The notes below the pieces were generated by a model. That model saw only the letters and a program-made list of their open reading frames with translations. It was not told where the DNA came from and did no database searches. The position numbers and the translations under genes were made by a program. Positions 21,801 to 33,013 of a DNA stretch of 64,000 nt are shown here, piece after piece. Position 1 is the stretch's first letter, and every line of letters starts with the position of its first letter. Source of the DNA: Ligustrum vulgare (lineage: Eukaryota > Streptophyta > Magnoliopsida > Lamiales > Oleaceae); contig OY743190.1 of NCBI GenBank assembly GCA_963555705.1, positions 24,745,491 through 24,809,490 of the forward strand. The letters run 5' to 3'.

Positions 21801-22838
21801 CTATTTTTGAAATAGAATAGTTTTGGTGTTGAGATCTAGGGTTTCGGTGTAGACACGTAATAAACCATTCCCCATTTTTTTCATGGAAATGACTATTAGA
21901 AAGAACATAAAAGGCACTGTATAGATAAGTTACAAAAACATAGTACATCCGAGTTTAGAGAAGAGTTTACAAAGACAACTCAAAACTTCTCTTCCTTATT
22001 TTAACAAAACAACTAAAGATCAACTATATCCTTCGATTTTCTCGCCGGGAAAATCATTAGAGTATATATATTCCATAGTTTCGATATCATGAAAGTCAAC
22101 ATAAAAGTGGGAACACCGAAAACGAGTTAAAGCAGGAAAGTCACAGTACGCCTGCCACGTATGGATTTCAGTTACATACATATAATATTGTCCATCAGGT
22201 GACTCAATCCATTCCCAAGAGATTACTTCAAAGCTGTCGTGACACATCATCTACAAGTTGAAAATATGAAAAACATGAATTGATAATTCAATGAGTAATT
22301 CGATACACATGAAAGTATTTTCAAAGATTTATGATTTCAGGGCCCGATTATAGATTATCTCCTCTACCCCAAAGCACTTAATATATACACAACCCGGATA
22401 TCGATAAATGGACATAATCATAAACATGTTACTCAAGATTCCATATCCTTTAGAGCTTCTACATCCCTGTCATCTTTCCCATATTCAACTCCAATAGGGT
22501 TACTAGATATTCATGTCGTTCGTCGGAGACTTGGAGTTGCAAGATCCTCACAACATACATCGATATCCAAACAATAAACATTTGATTACCAAGGGGACTA
22601 GAGTTCAAATCTATAATCATTACTTGAAAATGCTCCTTTTTTGAATCATATCACATTCAATATCATCATCAATATGCATCAAAAGCATTTTATCATATAT
22701 CAGACTTGTACATAATGAAACATGTAAAAGGGTGTATCGAATACTCATTGTTTTGATGATTATGTAATATCTATCAACCTGAAATTCATAAAATAACTTC
22801 ATATCATGAATAGAACTAAAAATAGAGGGTCTCTATAT

Positions 22839-22918
22839 GGGTGTCTACATGGGTGTAGACACCATGTTCATCATTCTTCGTTTGGTGTCGACACCACATC
22901 ACCTGGTGTCGACACCAA
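22839..22918. repeat. GGTGTCGACACC palindrome cluster in chromovirus LTR
   Basis: Perfect copies centred at about 22889 and 22910 (21 bp apart) and two related copies at 22839-22863. Confidence 0.75.
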
Positions 22919-23217
22919 GCATAGTTTCAGAAACTAGGTTTGATTTCTTTAATTTTGTTGATCCCTAACTAATATATTTTGATAATCATTTTTGAAAAAC
23001 AAGTGTGGGGATCAAAAGAATGATTTAAAACGGATTTAAACATAGTTTTGGAAAGAATTCAACAATTGATGTACAAAAAGAGATAGAGTTTTTTATGTTG
23101 ATTACCTGAAGTTATGTTTTATAATTTCAAAAACTAAGGTATTTATAAGGAAGAAAGGGTGTAGGGAAGCCAGGGATCATGGTTGTATGGGATTGGGACC
23201 TTCCTTCACCATTAAGC

Positions 23218-25016
23218 TGTTAGCCCAAGAGTAAACTAACCAAGAGGGGGGTGAATTGGTTTATAAAACTTTTTCGATAATAATCTCAAACTTAAAAACC
23301 AATGGGTACAAATATGTGCACTTAGTGTTACAAGTAACTAATCTATCAATGTAGTGTGCTATATATGTGTAAACTTAATTGATAAGGCAAGTATAGCACT
23401 TAGATATAATGTTGTACAATATAAATTTATAGAATAGAGTAAGTGCAATGTACGTAAGTAAAAGGGATAAGAGAGTGCAAACACGATTTATGGAGGTTCA
23501 ATCAACCAACGTGATCTACGTCCCCCGTTACCGAGCTCTCCGTCACGAGCAAGGCCAAATCCACTATTTTGGTAACTTACAACAAGGAGTACCAAATCCT
23601 TAGGAAACTTACAACAAGGAGCGCCTATCCTTTTACAATCGAGTTTTCACACGGCTCTCGAAACCAACAATCGAGTTTTGATAAGGCTCTCGAAAACCAA
23701 CAATCGAGTTTTCACAAGGCTCTCGAAACCACAAGATATAATGAATTGAATGTACAATTGAAATAACTCTCTTGACAAATGATATACTCAAATTAAGTAC
23801 CGAGAGAGTTAGTCTAACACTTCAATAGATAGCAATGAATTAAGCTCGAGTGTTAGAGAAAAACTTTGATGCAAATGATAATGAAAAGTTTGATGCAATC
23901 AAACAAAGTTTTTCAAATAATCTCTTGTTAAAAATATTGAATCAAATTACGTACCAAGAGATGCCACACTTGAATAATTAACAATAAGTTAAGCTCAAAG
24001 TGTTTAGGCAATGGAACTTTGATGTATCAAATGATAATGAAAAATGTAGTACAAATAATCAAAGTTCCTCAATTGGAATTTTTCTCTTTTAAAAGATTAA
24101 AACAAGTTTAGAACAAAGAGAGACTTACACTTCAATTCCAATATAGTGTGAAGATGTTGAAGAAGTTTAAACAATGTAAAACAAAAAATCTTCACAAAAC
24201 TTTCTTCCAAAAACTTTGATGAATTTGATAAAACAAAGTTTAGATCAATCAAAGTTTTATGAAAATAAAAGATGAATAAAAACTAAGTAAGAACACTGAA
24301 TTTTCACAAGAAAGTTTGTATAAAATCTTATCTAAGTTGTTGTATTTGAATGCAAATGTGATGGCTATTTATAGATCAAGATTTTGAGCTTCAGCCAGTT
24401 TCGGTCGACCGATTCCAGACTTTCGGTCGACCGAAAGTTTAAATAAAATAGCCGTTGCATTAGCCGTTAAACTTTCGGTTGATCAGATGTTTCGGTCGAC
24501 CAGACTTTCGGTCGATCAAGTATATTTCGGTCGACCGAAATATGAAAATTTGAAATTTTTATTTTAATATCAAAAAGTTTATTTTTCCAAAAACTATTTC
24601 ATGATATGATTTGAAAAATCATTTTTATGCAATTGATGAATTGTCAAGTAAGTTTCTTGATGCATAAAAAATCATTTTCGAGCTTATTGAATTTCATCGC
24701 TAAAGATTGAGAGTGTTATACCTTTACATATGTTAAATCAACTCTAATCTTGTATGCTCGAATTCTTGATCTTCATGTCATGCTTTTCAACCTCAATTTT
24801 GATCTTTGAATATCTTCAATGATTTCATGATCTACTTTGCGTCTCATGTGCTCGATCACATAATTTTGATTTATATCTTTAAGAGACGATTTGAACATTG
24901 AGTGCTTTGAATATTTATCATTACATGAAACACTTGAATCACACTTTTTAGCAACACAATAAATTCTTGTTTGTTATGATCAAAACAATAAGGTCAAATT
25001 GACCATAGGTCAACAT
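23218..25016 (-). mobile_element. Solo LTR (1.8 kb) with TCGGTCGACCGA cluster
   Basis: TG...CA ends (TGTTAGCCC...GGTCAACA) with a perfect 5-bp duplication TAAGC at 23213-23217 and 25017-25021. No internal sequence. A TATAAATAG box near 24364-24373 on the minus strand sets the orientation. The palindromes at 24401-24540 lie just upstream of that box. The opening GAGGGGGGTGAATTGG is common in plant LTR families, but I cannot assign a lineage. Confidence 0.75.
24400..24541. repeat. TTCGGTCGACCGAA palindrome cluster
   Basis: Six copies centred near 24406, 24428, 24480, 24497, 24513 and 24532. The first pair is 22 bp apart; the others are 16-19 bp apart. Spacing to the TATA box is about 30-170 bp. 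Confidence 0.8.
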
Positions 25017-25808
25017 AAGCTTCCTAATTACAAAGCATGAGGTGTCTATCATGCAGCTGGAGTTGGACCACGGTCATGCAAGCATGAGGTGGAGAGAAGG
25101 TATAAGCTGAGTATAGAAGCTATACAAGCAGCGCTGGCAGTCTAGGAGTCCAACTTATGGCTGCTATTTTGGCTTTTCCCATTTTTGAGGAGTTGAATTC
25201 GAATCTGGTTTTGAAGTAGCAAACGGCATCCAAATTAAGAGTTTTTGGTGTCATTTCAAAGTACTCATATAGTACTTTCATATAAAAATTTCCACGCAGA
25301 ATTTGGATAACGATAGAAGAAGTTATAGCGTTCCAAAGATGGCCCCTCAAAACTGTCTTTTCGAGTCGTGGGTTGAGCAGCCAACTTTGAAAAATTACTA
25401 AGGATTGTACAGTAGTCAGAACGATAAACAGATTTCAAATTCTTGAAGTTCACTTCGAGTACTTATCCGTACATATAAGATATACATTTATCCGAGGTCG
25501 GAAGATGTCAAACGAACTTCCTAATATAGACGTTAAATCACCATTTTATTTCTAACATAGGTTTCATTTTCCTTTCCTAATTTAAATAAAAATCTTAAAA
25601 TATATCTATTACGTCATAATGAGTAAATAAGGACGTCATAATTTTTCGGAGCATTACAACACGCCTAGGGAAACCATCCAAGCTTCCCTTATTTATGTGC
25701 AATCGGATTGTTTGTCCATCAAGAATCCTACATGTACCAAATCTCGATTTCCTGCAATTAAATCAAGAATAATCAGAAACAAGGTAAGATAACTATAAAT
25801 GACAAAAT

Positions 25809-25920
25809 CTTACCATAAATGACGATAATGTAAGATAATCAAGGTTGTTTGCAAATCTTACCATAAGTGAAGATAAGGTAAGATAATCAAGGTTGTTTAC
25901 AAATTTTACCATAAGTGATA
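25809..25920. repeat. 48-bp tandem repeat, 2.3 copies
   Basis: Units 25809-25856 and 25857-25904 begin CTTACCATAA and differ at few bases; a partial third follows. Confidence 0.85.
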
Positions 25921-26238
25921 AACTTGGACACCAAGAATCATGATCTTCGGCCATCAAGATACTCGACCAATCAAAATATTATCACAATATTTCTTAATCA
26001 TTATCATAAAAAATAACAAACATTATCTGCAATATTAAATGATTATCCCAAACACATAGGAGATAAAAACAATATTACGTCCAAGAAATATTTAAGTAAT
26101 TTAATAAATTACTAAATACACGTATTTAGTAATTGAATTAAATTTACTAAAATTACAAACTTGTAGAAAAATAGAAATGCCAACTTAAATAAGTTAACAC
26201 CAACTTTGGGCCTTAATAAAAATGAAATCTTAAATTTC

Positions 26239-26239
<1 letters not shown>

Positions 26240-26302
<63 letters not shown>

Positions 26303-26303
26303 T
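26240..26303. repeat. ATT microsatellite
   Basis: About 21 uninterrupted TTA/ATT units. Confidence 0.95.
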
Positions 26304-27122
26304 TTTGTTTGGGGAAATAGTGCAAGTAATTTGTGAAATTTCTCTATGAAATAATTTCTTGAAAATATAGTATTGCAACATAAATATTAGGACGTTCCCC
26401 ATCCAATAATGACTTTTTTTTTTCAAAATAATTATTCAGGTTAATTTATGTTCTTCATATTTGATTGTTAATTGTTGATTTTTTACTTTTAACCCCCACA
26501 CCCAGAACTCACTTGTTTCACAAGTCTTGCTTCTATTTTTTGAATATGAAATTTAATTTTTGACGAATCAAATTATGAGCGAGTATTATCGTCATAAAGT
26601 TCTTCGTCACGAGAAATTGTGTTTGAACCGAGTTTATGCTAAAAAGATTGATACACTTCTAAAAATAAAGTTTAAGGATCTCTTAATAACTTATCATCCA
26701 GGACCTCTAAATTCTCACCGCCAACCATGTCTACACTTTCAAGGAATTGGTATGATAACGTGAAGCATGGCTCTCACCCAAATTCTGACTCGAATCTTAT
26801 CTTTTATTTTACTTTTATATACACTTAGCCTCTATTTACCCCAATTTTTTAAAATATCTTTTTCCTCTTACTCATTTTCAATCAGACATTCACATTTCAC
26901 ACAATAAAATACAATAAAATACTATATACACATAATACAAAAAATTTCTATACTTTTTATCCACATTTTTTCGAAAAAATCACTATTCAAAACATCAATT
27001 TATTTTTACAATAACCATAAAAAACAATAAAAAGATTTATAATCAATGAGGATGGTAATTAAGGATTCTTGTCCCTCCTGCCAAGATAAACAAGCATGCT
27101 ACATTGCCTGCACGGGCTATCA

Positions 27123-27152
27123 CCCCTCACATGGAAGAGGTCATGTGAGGGG
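27123..27152. repeat. Perfect 11-bp inverted repeat (hairpin)
   Basis: CCCCTCACATG (27123-27133) and CATGTGAGGGG (27142-27152) with an 8-nt loop. Not followed by a T run; could be a terminal hairpin or chance. Confidence 0.6.
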
Positions 27153-27179
27153 ACGGTAACCCGCACGGTGACATTTTAG

Positions 27180-27990
27180 CCTGTTCTCAAAATAAATCCC
27201 AAGAAGAGGTATTGATGAGAATCGAGAAAGTCAAACCTTGATGCGCAAGCCTGTGGAACCCATGACGAGATCCGATGCCAAGGAGGTTCAAGATTCGAGG
27301 CTAAACAAGTAATTAGAGTCAAGAAAAGCAAGCAAAGATCAAGTTGGAGCCAAAAGGAAGAAGAAATTGGACTCAGCCAATTTCGGTCTACCGAAAAGTC
27401 ATTCCGGTCGACCGAAAGTCTGCAGAGATTTTTGAAGACAGCCTCAGTCGCGTTCGGCTGAGGCTTGGTCGACCGAAAGTTCCATTTCGGTCGATCATGT
27501 GATCGACCGAAAATGGTTCGGTCGACCGTGTCAGTCGACCGAAACACTCTGTTTCACAAAAACGGGGTTTTTGTTGCAATTTTCACAAAAAACGGGGTTT
27601 TGTTGCAATTTCCGAAATTTACACATTTTGTCCAATTTTGTACATTATATACTCTTTTCTTTTCATTTGTAAAGAAAACTTGGTTGTTCATTGAAGCTTG
27701 GTCTTAAGAGAGACTCCTTGAGGTAAGGTTAACCTCTTTTGTCTTGTATTATCTTTGGGATTTCTTCAACTAAATCTAGGGTATTATTATTCTTGTGTTT
27801 GTTGTTGATTTCCGCCACCTTGGAATTTGTTTATTTCTTTTCATTGAGCTAGGGTTTGTTAATCCTTGAATTTTGGGTTAGATTTAAACTTGGGTTAAGG
27901 TGTTTATCCGTTTATTTACCACTTTAACTTTTTTGGATTGGTATTAAAATTGTTGTGGGAATTTTCGATCAACGCACCGAAGGAATTCGC
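27180..27990 (+). mobile_element. LTR-like fragment with TCGGTCGACCGA cluster, upstream of the BBE-like gene
   Basis: TTCGGTCGACCGAA-type motifs lie at 27381-27542 (centres near 27388, 27409, 27470, 27492, 27504, 27523, 27536; the first two pairs are 21 and 22 bp apart). They are followed by a possible TATA (CATTATATACTC near 27644) and a CT-rich leader-like stretch. The make-up is that of an LTR, but I could not fix either end or a target duplication. It ends about 330 bp before the BBE-like start codon, on the same strand. Confidence 0.45.
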
Positions 27991-28319
27991 ATCAGGTATA
28001 GCTCTCTTTTGTTGTCATCCACAACAGGTAAGCAGATTATCTTTTCGATGAGGTGCTCGACAAAGCCGAGGATTCAAGTCAAGTTGAAAATAGACAAACG
28101 CAGAAAGATATTAATAAATAATTTCTCTGAATATTATTTCAGTCCCCATGTGCCTGGGAGGCTGAAATTATGCATCAAAATAATTAAACATTCAGATTTT
28201 TTTATTCATAAGTACAAAGTGACAAAGCTTCGGGATTCCAGGTAAATATTGCCACTGTTAACAAACAAAAGTTCATAATTTTTGAACCTGAGATTTACGA
28301 TTCAGCTGTGAAAGAGAAG

Positions 28320-29933
28320 ATGGAATACATAAACCTCATTCTCCTGCTTTGGCTTTCAATTTTATGGAGATTCAGCAATGCAAACCATGAAGATTTTATT
28401 AAGTGCATGTCCCCACATTCTTCTACAGGCTACAGTAAATCTTTCCGTTACCTACACACTCCAGGTTCCTTATCATATTCACATCTCTTGCAATCTGCAC
28501 AGCAAAATCCCAGATGGTTAAATTCTTCATATCCTAAACCCCGTTTCATCATTACGCCGTATAGTGAAACTGAAATCCAAGCCGCCATTGTCTGTTGCAA
28601 GAAGCACGATTTACAAATCCGAATCAAGAGCGGGGGTCACGACTACGAAGGCCTATCTCACCTCTGCAAAACCCCGTTCGTCGTTATCGATCTTGTCAAT
28701 CTTCGATTCATCAGTATCGACTTGGAAGAAGAAACTGCATGGGTTCAGTCAGGGGCAACGGTTGGGGAGCTTTACTATAGTATTGCTCAGAACAGTAGAA
28801 TCCATGGATTTCCAGCAGGGATATGCCCGAGTGTAGGCGTCGGGGGCCTTTTCAGTGGATGAGGGTTCGGTACCATGACGAGGAAGTACGGCCTTGCAGC
28901 AGATAACATCATAGACGCGTATTTGATCAATGCAGACGCAAGGATCCTTGATCGAGAAGCGATGGGTGAAGATTTGTTCTGGGCAATTAGAGGAGGTGGA
29001 GGAGCAAGCTTCGGGATCATAGTCGCTTGGAAAATCAAGTTGGTTCGGGTTCCGCCCGTAGTAACTGTTTTTACCATTCAAAAGAAGCTGGATCCTGAAG
29101 GTATAAAACTTGTCCACAGGTGGCAATCCATAGCAAATAATCTGCCCAAAGAATTACTCATCAGAGTAATAATTCAATCTCCTGGTGTAGAATCAGTCGA
29201 TGGTAAAGATGATGAGAAGACAGCTAAAGCCTTGTTTAATTCACTCTTTCTAGGACCAGTAAACGAGCTGTTGCCGATAACGGAAAAGAGTTTCCCCGAG
29301 CTAGGCCTACGAGCACAAGACTGTAACGAAATTAGTTGGATAGAATCGGTCCTCTATTTCACAGGATACGAAAGAGGACAGCCATTGGAAGTTTTATTGG
29401 ACAGAACTGTACAAGACAAGAGCTATTTCAAGGCGAAGTCGGATTTCGTGGAGGAACCGATACCAGAAAGCGCCTGGGAGAAAGTAGGGGAAATGTTTCT
29501 AGACGGAATAGGACGCCACATGATCTTGGATCCTTTTGGTGGAAGGATGGATGAAATCTCAGAATCTGAGCTTCCTTTCCCACACAGAAAAGGAAATTTG
29601 TACAACATACAATACCTGGTGAAATGGCTTGTCGATGGAGAAGCTGAAGCCGAGAAGCATATAAACTGGATCAAGACGCTCTACAGGCTGATGAAACCTC
29701 ATGTTTCGCGCTCTCCTCGAGCTGCTTACGTCAATTACAGGGATCTTGATTTAGGAATCAACCTGCAGGATAACACCAGCTACTCAGAAGCTATGATTTG
29801 GGGAAGAAAATATTTCAAAGGAAACTTCAAGATACTGGCGAAAGTGAAGAGTCGGGTTGATCCAGGCAACTTTTTTAGAGATGAACAAAGTATTCCACTG
29901 TTTCACCAACGGAAACATGTGCAACAAATTTAA
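28320..29933 (+). pseudogene. Berberine bridge enzyme-like FAD oxidoreductase, one in-frame stop
   Basis: ATG at 28320 gives a hydrophobic signal peptide (MEYINLILLLWLSILWRFSN), so the product would be secreted. The FAD-binding domain has both flavin-attachment sites: His in KSGGHDYEG and Cys in FPAGICPSVGVGG. The C-terminal BBE domain has [27 protein letters not shown] and [14 protein letters not shown]. Intronless and 537 codons, normal for this family, whose members oxidise alkaloids, monolignols or oligosaccharides; the substrate cannot be told here. A single TGA at 28860-28862 (codon 181) sits in the conserved Gly-rich stretch after LFSG, replacing what is normally Gly (GGA to TGA). No other lesion, so it is a very recent pseudogene, an allele, or a sequence error. 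An upstream GTG at 28308 is not a plausible plant start. Confidence 0.9.
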
Positions 29934-30780
29934 CCAGAATTTCCTTCTTCCACAAAAAAATTCAAAGTGTCATAGTAATTGTGTATGTATACTATCTTCC
30001 AGTGATGATCTAGTAATATGCAACGTTCTTAGCCAGTATAAGGATCAGAGAATGGTATATTTAAAGAAAGAGGAAATTGCACCCCTAACACTTGTTGAGT
30101 TTACGTCAACAAAAATGACACATTTTAATAATTTTGATAAATTTAACACTCTATGACTTTTTTGCCCTTTAAAGAAATTGTAATTCCTCATACATACAAC
30201 TTTTGATGATTTGACTTGACCTAGCAAGAAGTGGGTCAAATTGGGTCAAATTCATAACTTGCCGTGCACCCATAATTCTCAATGAAATTTGTCAAAGAAG
30301 TCTAGTGAGAGAAAATTCTCCACTGGTTCTTTACATGCTTGAGGTTCCTCTAATTCTTCATCTTTGATGCATAGTGTTGGATTTGAGAGCTTGATACTGC
30401 ATCTTCCACTCTTATCCATCATTATTCTGGAATTATTTACTCATTTTTATCGCGCTCCTCACAGATTTGGAAAGTTTATTGGGGAGTCACGGTGCTGTTC
30501 ATATCGCTCGTGGATTTGGTCTAGGTCTTCACGAATTCATTAATTCTAGCTTCGTTTTGTTGGATTTAAAGGTTAGATTTATTATTATCTACCTTTAATC
30601 TACATTAGTCCACTTCCTTTTGTTCTAAACTAGCTCAAGATTCGATTTTGATAACTTGGTGCAATGTATAATATGTGTTTTGATTTCTGGAATGTGGAAT
30701 TGGATTGATGTCCTTGATGTCGTTAAAATGTGGAATATGTGTTTCTCGATAGATAGGGAATTGTTTATCAGTATTCTGTA
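29934..30780. other. Spacer downstream of the BBE-like gene
   Basis: No gene recognised. The T-rich, leader-like segment 30350-30572 ends in a donor-like AAG|GTTAGA; with the acceptor-like GTAG before 30995 it could be a non-coding first exon of the next ORF. Confidence 0.4.
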
Positions 30781-30781
30781 G

Positions 30782-30915
30782 CATCTGTCGAGAAAATTTT
30801 TCCAATCTCGACAGATGAGTTCTGTAATTCTCGACAGATGATCATGTTTCTTCCATTCATTAGGCATTTCACATTTCCTGACAGTTGTTCACGTTTCTGT
30901 CATTCTCGACAAATG
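30782..30915. repeat. TCTCGACAGATG repeats, first copy inverted
   Basis: CATCTGTCGAGA (30782-30793), TCTCGACAGATG (30806-30817 and 30829-30840), then degraded copies near 30877 and 30903. The first two form a 12-bp stem with a 12-nt loop; copies 2 and 3 are 23 bp apart. Confidence 0.75.
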
Positions 30916-30994
30916 AATTATATGCTTATCTTCTTTTTGATGTGCATATAACTTCTTCTTTTTTAAGTGACCTCTTCGTTGTTTTGCTCCGTAG

Positions 30995-31294
30995 ATGAAT
31001 TTACCATTCATATATCACATAAAGTCCGACGACGAGGATGTCCCTCCTGTGATATCTTTGTCAAGTATACATGCTATTCCCTTTCCCAACTTGGATGAAA
31101 TCCTGAGCCCGGTCTTACCTACATATGGAGAGAAAGTAGATGAGGTCTTTAACTACATGGTTCCGTACGTCGATGAAGTGGAGAGTTCGGAAGAGGCACC
31201 AGCATACCCACCGCAAGAAGTTATTATTATTAGTTACGATGATGAAGTTAATCAAGGGAATGCAAGTGATGAGTCCGTTGTTGATGACAATTAA
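30995..31294 (+). CDS. Small acidic protein, unknown
   Basis: A 99-codon frame starting MNLPFIYHIKSDDEDVPPVI, rich in Asp, Glu and Pro, ending DESVVDDN. No domain, signal peptide or membrane span seen. The ATG follows directly on TTTTGCTCCGTAG, a plausible splice acceptor, and the T-rich sequence before it looks like an intron. It lies between a dead MULE gene and the BBE-like gene and may belong to a transposon. I do not recognise it. Confidence 0.3.
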   Translation: MNLPFIYHIKSDDEDVPPVISLSSIHAIPFPNLDEILSPVLPTYGEKVDEVFNYMVPYVDEVESSEEAPAYPPQEVIIISYDDEVNQGNASDESVVDDN

Positions 31295-31375
31295 ATGAGT
31301 TTTCAAGTTTTTCCTGTAGTAAAAAAATCATTTATCTTGTTATGTTCATGTACTGTAGCAGAATCCTTTTAAATT

Positions 31376-31518
31376 TTTTTGTGGACACTGTCATTCCAAA
31401 ATCTTGAAGGTTGACAACGTAACATACGCAGCTATTAAAACTGTCAATTGCTGTCGACACAAATAACATGTAATACATTCCTCTAAAATCTATGTACCCG
31501 AAATTGAACTTTTTCCGT
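31376..31518 (-). pseudogene. MULE transposase, distal fragment
   Basis: The minus strand reads EKVQFRVHRF, then VLHVICVDSN and LRMLRCQPSRFW with stops in between. This is the second half of the MuDR DNA-binding domain (PF03108 type: F+V, CxDxxCxWxLRAxR, SxxFxI). It continues in frame the part at 40047-40722 once element D and one copy of its target duplication are taken out. Coding similarity fades left of about 31376. Confidence 0.65.
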
Positions 31519-32830
31519 TGATAAGTATATTTTATACACTTATTTATCTATCGAAATTATGATATTATAATATTTTTTCTTGAATAAATTCTACGTAATT
31601 GTTATTATTTTTCATTATTTCAGATTTTTATCCCAAAATGAAGAAAAATGAGGAATTGAAGAAATTATACAAAAATTTGATGGAAAAACTTAAAAGTGGA
31701 GCAAATTGAAGAAAGTCAAGACTCAAGGACCTACTTATCAAAATTGGAAGAATTGTGGCCCTAAAAAATAAAAATTAAAGTATGAACTAATTGGGTTTTT
31801 TCTAGGGCTGACTTGGAGGATATATATCTTTATATATACAGAAACAGAGGAGGTCAGCTGGGAGACAGAGCCGTGAGTAGCTTCGGGGCAGAAAACACAT
31901 AGCAGAGGGGAGCCGAGAGAAGAAATAAAAAAGTGAGACCTAATTGGGGAGAATATTAGCAAAAAAAAAAGTGGTCGGGTACTGGTTTTTAATTGGTGAG
32001 AATTCTTGGGAGTTATATACATATATATACACAGGAGACTACACAAATCAAGGGAGTTAATATAGAGGTGTAGTGGAGGCTGGGCGTTAGTGCATCAAGT
32101 GGAAGAAGTGGTCGGCAGGTGAAGAGAATTTCTTGGAAAATTAATAGAGCAGACTTGAGGAGAAAAAGTGGAAGCAATCAAGGTTAACGGGTGGTGGAAT
32201 TAATGATTTTTTTCATAATTCGAGAAGTGAGTTAACAATTAGATCACGTAATAAAATTCGACAATTTCAACAAAACGATAGAGATATGAATTTGTGGTTG
32301 CATGTGGTCACTTATGAATTCTTAGGAAATTTAATGCATTTAGCTAAGGAGAACTCTGACCCGCGTAGAGATAAATGATTGACTTAGTTAAATAGGTCTA
32401 ATTTGAACTCGAGATGGGTAAATTAGATATATGCTTGAATTTGACCAAATACAATTTTAGAAAACAACTTGAGATGAGAAATTAAGCTAGAACGTTATTT
32501 CGAAATCGTTAGTCTCGATATTCATTTAATCGTTCAAAATCCCACCACTTTGATTCTTACTTTATTTATTGTTAGCTAGTTTTAGTTTTAATTTTCTATT
32601 TTCAATTTAATTGCATTGTTTATTTCATTTATTCTCAATTTTATTGTCGTTTTTGGATTGTTTAGTATTTTATATTATTAATTAGTTTTTGTTTTAGTTT
32701 AGGAATTCTATTGAATCAAAGTAAATTGATAACAAATAACTAGTGCTCGTGGGATCAACAACCCGGACTCAAAAATCCACTTTCACTACTTATTAGCGAT
32801 ATCGTACACTTGCGATATATCTCACCAACA
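31519..32830 (+). repeat. 5' LTR of element D, with a 300-bp deletion
   Basis: Aligns along its length with 38435-40046 except that the sequence matching about 39114-39413 is missing at about 32203; short homology (GAA) lies at the joint. Confidence 0.9.
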
Positions 32831-32836
32831 AGTTTT

Positions 32837-32854
32837 TGGCACCGTTGCCGGGGA
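32837..32854 (+). promoter_or_regulatory. Element D primer-binding site (tRNA-Asp)
   Basis: TGGCACCGTTGCCGGGGA, one base (A for G) away from perfect complementarity to the tRNA-Asp 3' end. Confidence 0.85.
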
Positions 32855-33013
32855 CTATTTTAATTTGTTATTTATTTATTTTGATTTTTAGCATTCTTAG
32901 TTTTTAGATTTAATTTGCCTTAAATTTTTATTATTTTGATTCATAATAAACAAAAACAACAAAAACATCAAAAACTCTCAAAATTTTCAAAAAAAATTTC
33001 TTCTTGTCCTTTT

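Larger units (their letters stand above)
21628..25658 (-). mobile_element. Tekay-like chromovirus 5' LTR, interrupted
   Basis: On the minus strand it starts TGTAATGCTCCGAAAAATTA and ends GGTGTCGTCACA, the TG...CA ends and TGTAAYGCYCC start typical of plant Tekay/Del LTRs. It is interrupted by a solo LTR (23218-25016), so its own length is about 2.2 kb. A TATAAATA box lies near 23140-23150 on the minus strand. GGTGTCGACACC-type palindromes are centred near 21768/21790, 22889/22910 and, weaker, 22845-22857. The other LTR is outside the window. Confidence 0.75.
25659..27122. other. AT-rich spacer
   Basis: No convincing gene. It holds a 48-bp tandem repeat (25809-25920) and an ATT microsatellite. 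A 67-codon frame at 26560-26763 has no recognisable features. Confidence 0.6.

Noticed and set aside
22020..22250. 76-codon minus-strand ORF in the chromovirus LTR
   Set aside because: LTR sequence with no similarity I can recognise; chance frame.
31738..32046. ORFs of about 100 codons on the minus strand at 31738-32046 and 38654-38947
   Set aside because: Both are the same antisense frame in the two LTRs of element D; no features of a protein.
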